Shown: positions 1-5,133 of the stretch, in pieces
Numbering within the stretch: position 1 is the stretch's first letter
How the letters are laid out: each line of letters opens with the position of its first letter
Source of the DNA: JAQTNP01 sp964616145
Lineage (GTDB): Bacteria; Patescibacteriota; Minisyncoccia; Minisyncoccales; PEYH01
Direction: 5' to 3'
NCBI GenBank assembly: GCA_964616145.1
Contig: CAZTRD010000055.1
Location: forward strand, 1-5,133
Length of the DNA stretch: 5,133 nucleotides
The notes under the pieces: generated by a model
The model's input: only the letters and a program-made list of their open reading frames with translations
What the model was told of the DNA's origin: nothing
The model's database searches: none
Program-made: the position numbers and the translations under genes

Positions 1-121
1 TAGAACTCTTCCTGTATATCTTGTAGGAAACTGCTCCTGTTTCTGCGGTCCAGGATACTGTTACTGGAGAAGTCATAGCTGTGTTAGCTAATGTTGGAGC
101 AGCCATTGTATTCCATCCAGC
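1..121 (-). other. Fn3-like domain B2, cut by the window edge
   Basis: Residues 1671-1710, the first 40 residues of a second B domain, differing from B1 at about 7 positions. The last 18 residues (from around the strand-B Trp) match B1 exactly, and the last 55 bases are identical at DNA level. The rest lies outside the window. Confidence 0.75.
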
Positions 122-3100
122 ATTCACATAGAAAGAACCTACTGTACTCCAAGCTCCATTGCTAGCATCCACACCTCTCACTCTCCAATAATACAAGGTG
201 TCATCAGTTAAGGCGGAATCAACTGTAAATGTTACAGTAGCTCCGCTTCCAGTTGTTCCTCCTCCTGCATGCACACTGGAGAAGTCAGCGTTATCATCAA
301 CTTGTACTTCATAATTGCTTTCATCTCCGCCTAAATCTACCCAGGCCAAATCAGGAGTAGTATCTGTTGTTACATATCCATTAATTGGACTTACTATGTT
401 TGGACCAGTTGGAGGAGTTGCGTCTACAGCAACCACAGCACTAGTAGTAGAAATTGTACCAGAAGTATTAGTATTATCTACTGGAACAACTCCATAATAC
501 CAGCTTCCATCTGGAGCATTCGCATCAATGAAGCTGTTAGTTAAAGTAGTGCCTACATATGTATCTGTAATAGCTACAGGACTAGAACTCTTCCTGTATA
601 TCTTGTAGGAAACTGCTCCTGTTTCTGCGGTCCAGGAAATATTCACACTCGCTGTTCCTCCAGTATTGGTTAATGTTGGAGCGGCCATTGTATTCCATCC
701 AGCATTCACATAGAAGCTTCTAACTTCACTCCAAGCTCCATTATTGATATCAATACCCCTAACTCTCCAATAGTATAATGTGTCATCTGTTAAAGCAGAA
801 TCGACTGTGAAAGTTACGGTAGATCCGCTTCCAGTTGATCCACCTCCGGCATGGACGCTGGAGAAATTAGAATTGTCATCTACTTGTATTTCGTAATCTG
901 TTTCGTCCCCGCCAAGATCAATCCATGTTAAATCTGGAGTTGTATCTGTTGTTACTGAACCGCCAAGCGGGCTTACTAGATTTGGGGCAGTAGGAACACT
1001 GTTGGTTAATAGAACAATCGGATTAATTGCTGCTGAAGCACTGGTTACAAATGAGTTTATAGTTTCAGAATTATCTGGAGAATATACTGTTTCAAAAACT
1101 CCAGTAGGATCTGAAACTCTTGCTTGAATGTATGTGCCTGTAGTTATACCAGCAAAATAGTATTCTCCGCTTAAACCATTACCAGCAGTATTATCACCAG
1201 TCCTCGTACAATTCCCTGATGGCTGCGTACAAGTTCCAATCACCCAGGTGCAAGCGCTGGGATCAGCGCCAGCACAAGTATAGATATCAACTTTTGCATC
1301 AGTAATTGGATTTGCACCAGCGTCTTTAACCGTTACTTTAATACCATCTACTAAGCTGATATCAACGGTTTGGTCAAGAGCTCCTGCCTCATCAGTTTGA
1401 GTAACGTAACTAGCCTTACTAAATCTAGCATCAACATTATCTCCCGAATTGTCATATGCGGTATAGGTACCGTCTGCTATGGTATAGGTCCTGGCTAATT
1501 CCGTATCTCCGGCATCATTCAGCACTTCTACTAAGACATTGGCTATTGGCGTAGTGGCATCATATGCTTCCACTACCGTACCATCTATCTTTCCATCTAA
1601 TTCAACTGCTGTACGACTTCCAGCTGTAGCAGAAGTAAAATTATTCCAAGAATAAGTTCCTGCATCAGCATCATGTACTTGCACATAGTAAGCAGTAGTA
1701 CCTGTAACTTGTTCAAAGAACATTTCATAGGTTGCTGCTCCTGTTGGTGAGGTAACAACGCCTGCTTGAGTTGAACAATCAGCACTCGAGGTTGGCAAGG
1801 TTCCATAGCATACAGTATCAACCTCTCCAGTTACCTGAATATCCGCGTGAACATTTCCATAAGCTACTGATGCATTGACTGTTCCATCAGCAGAGCTTAA
1901 ATCTTTAGTTGTGGATACGCGTGCCGTTCCACCCCCTGTCACTGCGTTCATAAAGGACACTCCTGTTGTAGCTATAGCTAAATCAGCATCATCAACATAT
2001 ATAGCATAAGTGTTAGCGGCAGCCCCAGGATCAACTGTATTTACCCAATAGGTATCATCACCAGTATCAGCTGTTATAGATAATAGATCTATTGTTGTGT
2101 CTGAAACGTCAGGTACGCTACCTGATAGTTTTCTATCAAAATTAACTGTAGCTGTTTGGCTAGAAGGCGTAAAGCCAGAAGTAAAGCAAGAAGTATGCGG
2201 TGTGGCATCAGTAACAGCAATACGGTAAGTAGTAGCATCTACTCCTTCAAAATATTGAGTATAACCCCCTAGAAGTGTTGGATTTTCAGTTTCTGTGCTA
2301 ACTGCTGCTGAACAGGCGGCATCTGTATAAACTACTAATGTGGCTAATGCTTCTTGCGCAGCGCCCGAAACTTTAGAAACATGAACTGTTGCGCTTGCAG
2401 CTAAGTTCTTGCTATCTCTGTCTAATTGTAACGTTGGAGTTACATCATAGAAGGCAATATCAGCATCTCCATCTCCTGCCCACAAAATGGCATATGTGCT
2501 TGGGGTTCCTACCACTGCAGTTTGAGAAATATCATCACCGCCTGCTTCATCAGCATCAATATATACGGTAATGATATCGGGGTTAACATTTCCCGATGTC
2601 TTTACATCAAGAGAGTAATCATCATTTCCTCCGGCGGCTGCTGCCGAGATAAGGGTATTGACGCAGCTTACATATGATCCATCAGTGATTTTCAAGTTAA
2701 TGTTTGTTCCTGTATTGGTTTCATAGTATTTAAGACTCCCTGCTGCCCAAACTTCTGTCGTATCAGAAGAACGAAGTGTAGTTGTACAATCTGCTGTTGT
2801 TCCAGCTGCTGAAGTATATACATCTACTGGGTCAGTGTCGCCATCAATATCAGCATGAATAGCAGTATTTGTAATTGTATTTACTCCCCAAGTAGCTGCT
2901 CCAGATACATCCTTGCCTGATCTGTCTAACACAACATTTGTAAACGCAGCTTCTGTATATGCTCTATAATCATAGGACGCATCCAATCCTTCTTCTGTTT
3001 GATCAACATAGATAATAAATGTAGAGGTATTGTCTCTCATATTGTATCCACCCAAATCACCTTGTTGAATCTCAAGCCCTAATGCAGTAGCTGGGAATGT

Positions 3101-5133
3101 TGCAGTTACTTTTAAAGAAGGTTCAAAAGTATAGTCTCCGGCTCCGGCTGATGTGAAATTATATGCATATGCTAATACTGCGTTAGCAGCATCTCCATCT
3201 TGAATTTCAAAGTTCACTAATCCGCCTGTTGGCACTTCAAAATAACAAGAATATACATCTGCATTATCTCCATCATCTCCGGCATCAATAACCCCAGCTA
3301 CTGAAGCTAGATCTGTTCCCGCTCCACTGGCACTAGCAGTGGTAACCATTATTAAATCATTAGAATCTGCAGCAACATTACCGATATCATCATGGATATT
3401 ATCTTCATCTCCTGATACTTTTGCCGCGCTAACAACAGATGATGTAGAGAAATCCTTTTCTGTAACTGTTGTTAAAAGAATTGCAGCAAAATTATTATCT
3501 GTGTCGTCAAAGATTACTTGTGATGCTGCATCAACAACCGTATAGGCATGGTAAACATTTGTAACAAATGAGGTTGTCCAAACATCCTTATCGGTTAATG
3601 TTCCTCCCTTGTCATTGTCAATTAATACAGCTGCCATATCAGCATGCCTTATTCCTGAAATCTGAATGGCAATATCATGAGCTGTTTTTGCCTGATTAGT
3701 CAATGTAAAATGATTGCCGCAACTCACATAATCAGTGTCTCCAGCTTCTTCTGTTAACTTGATGTAGTAATTCGCTCCTGTCTCTTCAAAGTATATTTCG
3801 TAGTCATCTGATGTATTAAATCCATCATCGGAAGGATATACTGTTTCAGAACTTACGAGAGTTGAACAAGTATTGTCGCTATAAATAGCAATCAGATCGT
3901 CTCCTGTTTCCATTGCAGAATGCATTTCCCCTATTACTGAAGCAACATCAAATGATTCATCTCCTGCATCAGAAAGGTCTTTTGAAATTTCAAATACTTT
4001 AGTTCCTCCTGTAATTGCTCCTGCGGTTGTTACTGTTCCACCATCATATACTTCGGTAACATCAGTTCCGTCTCCAGTATCTATGTATAGGTCAAAGAGT
4101 TGTACGCTTCCGCTAACTCTTGGGTCTTGTACATAAACAACTGCATCAGCAGCACCAGCTGTTCCAACATATCTTAAATATGAAACAGTTGATGGAACGC
4201 CTACTGTGGCATATTCAATATCCAGATAGAAATCATATCCTGCAGTAAATGCATCGTAAGCAATTCCATATACATCAGTTGTTCCATTTGAAGCGCTGAT
4301 AATGGAAAGCTTCATATCCCCAGAAGTAGGCTTGTCATAGTAAATCGTATAGTCATCGTCTGCGCCATCTCCGTCTGGAACTCCAGCGTCAGTATAGCTT
4401 TCTATTGCAAAACCAATGTTCTGTGAACTTGAGTTATATAAGAAGAATTGGGCTGCATCTAAATCAGCATGCAAATCTCCAATATTTTTTGTGTCTGGAG
4501 CAAAGGTTGTATAAATACCGTAATTGTCTGGTAAAGAAGTCGTTGTTGTAATTGTCTTCCCAGAACTCATGCTTGCGTCAAACGTACAACCATCGCCAGA
4601 AGCAAATGCGAAGTATGCCCTGACGCTAGTATAATCATTGTCATGGTCATCCATGGCAAAGAATTGATTGTAAGTATTTGAAGAAATCTGTTTGTTGATA
4701 GTGCTCAACTGTGTGGTACTATCGCAAACAATTACATAGTCGTTTTCCAAATCAGCATGAACCCCATTACCAGTTACCCTACCTAAATCAACGATGTGAC
4801 TGCCAGACCCCTCATCGTGATTGATAGAAATATTAGCTAATATATTTGTTGTGCCATCTTCGCAGAAATATACATGGGTAGTCGCATCTGTATCTGAAAA
4901 TGTCAATAAATAATCATCGTCGTCGTTATACGTTGCATCTCCTGATACGGCATCGTGCTCCGCGTATTTTGTTTCCCCATCATCTGCTGTTCCATCGCAA
5001 GGACTGTCTTGAGCGGCAGAGAAGGCAGCAATGTAGAAATTACCGGTGTCTGCTCCTGGCAAATCTCCGGTAACATTAGCAAATGCGCTCGGAGCGCCTA
5101 CAAAGAGGAAAATAGCAAAAGCAGATAATGCTA
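1..5133 (-). CDS. Giant secreted multi-domain surface protein, open at both ends
   Basis: One minus-strand frame (codons from 5131 down to 2) runs for 1710 residues without a stop and without an internal frameshift; anchor motifs along its length all fall in the same frame. The start codon lies just beyond 5133 and the stop beyond position 1, so the gene is larger than the window. Domain order is signal peptide (1-18), an array of about 13 degenerate modules (19-1176), two carboxypeptidase-regulatory-like domains (1177-1260, 1261-1375) and Fn3-like domains (1378-1710). The chain is acidic and rich in D, T, A, S and G. It has about 25 arginines, 21 of them AGA or AGG, and 17 cysteines, most placed as pairs. 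No catalytic motif is visible. Family knowledge points to an extracellular stalk, adhesin or S-layer-like role; this is inference. The specific protein is not recognised. Confidence 0.95.
122..418 (-). other. Fn3-like domain A2
   Basis: Residues 1572-1670, aligned without gaps to A1. Changes are mostly conservative (I/V, D/E, S/T), and the core L-T-D-D-T-L-Y-Y-W-R-V-R-G is unchanged. It shares the Gly-rich loop with A1. Confidence 0.75.
419..703 (-). other. Fn3-like domain B1
   Basis: Residues 1477-1571 (95 residues). I-S-W-T-A-E-T-G-A-V-S-Y-K-I-Y-R with Trp1500 is a textbook Fn3 B-C strand region, and W-Y-Y-G-V-V-P-V-D is the F strand. It is a different Fn3 subtype from A1 and A2. It has a Ser/Thr-rich C-terminal edge leading into A2. 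Confidence 0.8.
583..1000 (-). repeat. Tandem 582-base repeat, copy 1
   Basis: Coding-order first copy of the repeated part of the A+B pair visible in both copies. It aligns base for base to 1-418 at a constant offset of 582 (194 codons) with no indels. The remaining part of the period (419-582) is seen only once because the second copy is cut off. Confidence 0.9.
704..1000 (-). other. Fn3-like domain A1
   Basis: Residues 1378-1476 (99 residues). T-T-P-D-L-T-W with Trp1403, Y-E-I-Q-V-D-D and L-Y-Y-W-R-V-R-G-I-D with Trp1455 are the strand B, C and F signatures of Fn3-like surface domains. A Gly/Ser-rich loop (H-A-G-G-G-S-T-G-S-G) sits between strands. By hand alignment it is about 79% identical to A2 over 99 ungapped residues. 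Confidence 0.75.
1007..1351 (-). other. Carboxypeptidase-regulatory-like domain 2 with Cys-rich insert
   Basis: Residues 1261-1375. G-I-K-V-T-V-K-D-A-G, P-I-T-D-A-K-V-D-I-Y and, later, L-S-G-E-Y-Y-F-A-G-I-T-T-G-T-Y repeat the pattern of domain 1. An extra loop of about 35 residues after the V-D-I-Y strand carries four cysteines and makes the domain longer than usual (about 115 residues). It ends in A-I-N-P-I-V-L-L before the first Fn3-like domain. Confidence 0.6.
1208..1276 (-). other. Four-cysteine cluster C-x7-C-x6-C-x6-C
   Basis: Cys1286, 1294, 1301 and 1308 lie within 23 residues in a loop of the second carboxypeptidase-regulatory-like domain. In an exported protein two local disulfides are the simplest reading. 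Metal binding is possible but less likely outside the cell. The spacing is read directly; the function is inferred. Confidence 0.7.
1352..1603 (-). other. Carboxypeptidase-regulatory-like domain 1
   Basis: Residues 1177-1260. The order G-K-I-D-G-T-V-V-E-A-Y-D, P-I-A-N-V-L-V-E-V and I-A-D-G-T-Y follows the known family pattern G-x-V-x-D/E-A, P-[LI]-x-x-V-x-V and T-x-x-D-G-x-Y. The length of about 84 residues is normal for this transthyretin-like beta sandwich, common in bacterial and archaeal surface proteins as a structural or adhesive module. No catalytic residues are expected. Confidence 0.7.
1604..1864 (-). repeat. Module R13 (H1095-A-D, rearranged cysteines)
   Basis: Residues 1090-1176. 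G-N-V-H-A-D-I is followed by V-D-T-V-C and A-D-C. Cys1108 and Cys1119 are only 10 residues apart, and the usual second Cys position (Y-V-S-C in R5 and R9) is Trp1162 in Y-S-W-N-N-F. The strands Y-E-M-F-F-E and Y-Y-V-Q-V fit the class consensus well. It leads directly into the first carboxypeptidase-regulatory-like domain. Confidence 0.6.
1865..2128 (-). repeat. Module R12 (Cys-free, ends in K-D-L-S)
   Basis: Residues 1002-1089. It follows F-D-R-K and opens with L-S-G-S-V-P-D-V, then D-L-L-S-I-T-A-D, N-T-Y-A-I-Y-V-D-D-A-D, and closes with T-T-K-D-L-S-S-A-D-G. K1076 is 19 residues before the R13 anchor. No cysteine is present. Confidence 0.45.
2129..2377 (-). repeat. Module R11 (Cys pair, H-A-D lost)
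   Basis: Residues 919-1001. V-S-G-A-A-Q stands where H-A-D would be, followed by L-V-V-Y-T-D-A-A-C. Cys940 and Cys982 are 41 residues apart. Y-T-Q-Y-F-E and Y-R-I-A-V-T-D strands match R5 and R13. The nearby H917 is in a different register and is not the equivalent of the anchor His. Confidence 0.55.
2378..2599 (-). repeat. Module R10 (N850-P-D, Cys-free, ends in K-N-L-A)
   Basis: Residues 845-918. G-N-V-N-P-D-I occupies the place of G-N-V-H-A-D-I, 91 residues after the R9 anchor, then I-T-V-Y-I-D-A-D, S-T-Y-A-I-L-W and an acidic D-G-D-A-D loop. It ends in L-D-R-D-S-K-N-L-A, the same register as the K-D-L-S of R4 and R12. No cysteine is present. Confidence 0.5.
2600..2872 (-). repeat. Module R9 (H759-A-D, Cys pair)
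   Basis: Residues 754-844. A-I-H-A-D-I-D-G-D-T-D is followed by V-D-V-Y and T-A-D-C. Cys782 and Cys823 (in Y-V-S-C) are 40 residues apart. L-K-Y-Y-E and N-L-K-I-T-D strands sit between them. The D-I-D-G-D-T-D stretch (2831-2851) resembles calcium-binding aspartate loops. Confidence 0.6.
2873..3109 (-). repeat. Module R8 (Cys-free, ends in K-D-V-S)
   Basis: Residues 675-753. The anchor is weak (F-P-A-T at 679-682). It has the strand S-T-F-I-I-Y-V-D, comparable to S-T-Y-A-I-L-W in R10 and N-T-Y-A-I-Y-V-D-D in R12, and ends with L-D-R-S-G-K-D-V-S-G, K740 being 19 residues before the R9 anchor. No cysteine is present. Confidence 0.45.
3110..3409 (-). repeat. Module R7 (H580-D-D, single Cys)
   Basis: Residues 575-674. 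N-I-H-D-D-I is followed by D-L-I-M-V, a long loop with an acidic run D-A-G-D-D-G-D-N-A-D (3257-3286), and V-Y-S-C-Y-F-E. Cys629 is the only cysteine, so a disulfide within this module is not possible. The aromatic Y-F-E strand keeps it in the Cys-containing class. Confidence 0.5.
3410..3661 (-). repeat. Module R6 (H496-A-D, Cys-free, ends in K-D-F-S)
   Basis: Residues 491-574. I-S-G-I-R-H-A-D-M opens it, then A-A-V-L-I-D, Y-H-A-Y-T-V-V-D and an acidic F-D-D-T-D loop. K559-D-F-S (3446-3457) closes it 21 residues before the R7 anchor. No cysteine is present. Confidence 0.5.
3662..3937 (-). repeat. Module R5 (H404, Cys pair)
   Basis: Residues 399-490. I-G-E-M-H-S-A-M replaces H-A-D-L, followed by L-I-A-I-Y-S-D-N-T-C. 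Cys422 and Cys471 are 48 residues apart, and the second lies in Y-V-S-C, exactly as in R9. The aromatic strand Y-E-I-Y-F-E and the strand Y-Y-I-K-L align with R11 and R13. This is one of the best examples of the Cys-containing class. Confidence 0.6.
3938..4210 (-). repeat. Module R4 (Cys-free, ends in K-D-L-S)
   Basis: Residues 308-398. The anchor is weak (G-V-P at 311-313), placed mainly by spacing (92 residues from R3, 91 to R5). It contains the strands S-Y-L-R-Y and V-V-Y-V, then R-V-S-G-S-V and D-L-Y-I-D. K-D-L-S at residues 384-387 (3971-3982) marks the transition to R5. A divergent sequence rather than a clear copy. Confidence 0.4.
4211..4486 (-). repeat. Module R3 (H221-A-D, no Cys)
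   Basis: Residues 216-307. G-D-L-H-A-D-L is followed by F-F-L-Y, an acidic D-G-D-G-A-D-D-D loop (4352-4375), then Y-T-I-Y-Y-D and K-L-S-I-I-S strands. Strand order resembles R2 and R5, but both cysteines are absent, so it departs from the Cys/no-Cys alternation seen later. Confidence 0.5.
4487..4774 (-). repeat. Module R2 (H125-A-D, Cys pair)
   Basis: Residues 120-215. G-N-G-V-H-A-D-L at 121-128 leads into the strand Y-V-I-V-C. Cys136 and Cys182 are 45 residues apart, matching the pair in R1. An aromatic strand (Y-N-Q-F-F-A) and an acidic D-D-H-D-N-D loop lie between them. No function is assigned beyond a structural module. Confidence 0.55.
4775..5077 (-). repeat. Module R1 (mature N-terminus)
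   Basis: Residues 19-119. The protein begins directly with a module: G-D-L-P-G-A-D near residue 25 matches G-D-L-H-A-D-L of R3, followed by the strand F-Y-I-A-A-F. Cys45 and Cys90 are separated by 44 residues and could form a disulfide. An Asp run (four Asp, about residues 69-72) precedes the strand Y-L-L-T-F, making the loop strongly acidic. Confidence 0.5.
5078..5131 (-). other. Signal peptide (partial, hydrophobic core and cleavage site)
   Basis: The first 18 visible residues are ALSAFAIFLFVGAPSAFA, a hydrophobic core followed by a small-residue A-F-A site. This predicts signal peptidase I cleavage after Ala18, leaving Asn19 as the mature N-terminus. The initiator Met and the positively charged n-region lie outside the window, probably only a few codons away given usual signal peptide length. 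It indicates Sec-dependent export. No lipobox cysteine is present at the cleavage site, so a lipoprotein is unlikely. Confidence 0.85.

Larger units (their letters stand above)
1..418 (-). repeat. Tandem 582-base repeat, copy 2 (partial)
   Basis: Matches 583-1000 at a constant offset of 582. Divergence is spread over codon third positions and some replacements in the A domain, but 1-55 is identical to 583-637 with the first mismatch at 56/638. Confidence 0.9.
1604..5077 (-). repeat. Array of about 13 degenerate ~89-residue beta modules (R1-R13)
   Basis: Residues 19-1176 can be divided by hand into modules whose anchor positions are 25, 125, 221, 313, 404, 496, 580, 680, 759, 850, 924, 1007 and 1095, a mean step of about 89 residues. 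The anchor is H-A-D in R2, R3, R6, R9 and R13. Related triplets occur elsewhere (H-S-A, H-D-D, P-x-x, N-P-D). After it come a strand ending in Tyr (V-D-V-Y, I-A-I-Y, L-V-V-Y), often a Cys, then an aromatic strand such as Y-x-x-Y-F-E and a Y-x-[IV]-x-[VL]-x-D strand. The pattern recalls transthyretin-like or Ig-like beta sandwiches. Module boundaries are approximate. R4, R8, R10 and R12 are the weakest matches. Confidence 0.6.

Noticed and set aside
315..497. Short plus-strand open frame of 60 codons
   Set aside because: It lies opposite the Fn3-like A2/B1 coding sequence, has low-complexity translation and no ribosome binding site that I can see; it is a shadow of the minus-strand gene.
1..1000. 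Direct repeats as a CRISPR array or mobile element ends
   Set aside because: The period is 582 bases, fully coding and without spacer-like unique segments or inverted ends; it is domain duplication.
1597..1821. Short minus-strand open frame of 74 codons
   Set aside because: It is in a different frame from the long gene and overlaps module R13. Its Leu/Gln-rich translation is typical of a frame-shifted reading of Ala/Thr/Ser codons.
2389..2571. Short plus-strand open frame of 60 codons
   Set aside because: Antisense to module R10, with a His/Leu/Gln-rich nonsense-like translation.
3339..3545. Short plus-strand open frame of 68 codons
   Set aside because: Antisense to modules R6 and R7 with no recognisable motif; the sense frame has clear beta-module structure.
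1841..4759. H-A-D triplets read as a haloacid dehalogenase enzyme
   Set aside because: The letters are a coincidence. The HAD hydrolase motif is D-x-D-x-[TV] with a Rossmann-like fold, which is not present; these modules are beta-rich and exported.
1..5133. Alternative genetic code (TGA read as Gly or Trp)
   Set aside because: No in-frame TGA, TAA or TAG was found in 1710 codons, and Gly and Trp use normal codons, so there is no evidence for recoding.
5078..5133. Promoter or ribosome binding site at the right edge
   Set aside because: The window ends inside the signal peptide coding sequence, so the upstream control region is not included.

Overview
The window holds one thing: part of a single very long protein gene on the minus strand. 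Read from position 5131 down to position 2, one frame stays open for 1710 codons with no stop. Neither the start codon (just beyond 5133) nor the stop codon (beyond position 1) is inside. Residue numbers below count from the first complete visible codon (5131-5129 = residue 1). Residue n occupies 5134-3n down to 5132-3n.

Layout in coding order. Residues 1-18 are the hydrophobic core and cleavage site of a secretion signal. Residues 19-1176 (4.. about two thirds of the visible protein) form an array of about 13 degenerate beta-rich modules averaging about 89 residues. Many are anchored by a His-Ala-Asp (H-A-D) triplet, and from about residue 308 Cys-containing and Cys-free modules alternate. 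Residues 1177-1260 and 1261-1375 look like two carboxypeptidase-regulatory-like (transthyretin-like) domains, the second with four clustered cysteines. Residues 1378-1710 are fibronectin type III-like domains in the order A1-B1-A2-B2. The A+B pair repeats with an exact 194-residue (582-base) period and no indels, and B2 runs off the window.

The product is very acidic, rich in D, T, A, S and G, and poor in Arg and Lys. No enzymatic motif was seen. It is most simply a secreted, elongated, disulfide-stabilised surface or extracellular protein (stalk, adhesin or S-layer-like). How it is anchored cannot be known because the C-terminus is missing.

Organism: a prokaryote is suggested by the intron-free frame of over 5 kb and the domain types. 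The DNA is moderately AT-rich, and nearly all arginines (21 of 25 by hand count) use AGA/AGG. That would suit an archaeon or an uncultivated small-genome bacterium (for example the Patescibacteria), but nothing here decides between them.

There is no intergenic DNA, RNA gene, CRISPR array, insertion sequence or promoter in the window. The first 55 bases are an exact copy of 583-637, so the left edge may be an assembly break inside the tandem repeat, and the real gene may contain more Fn3-like copies.
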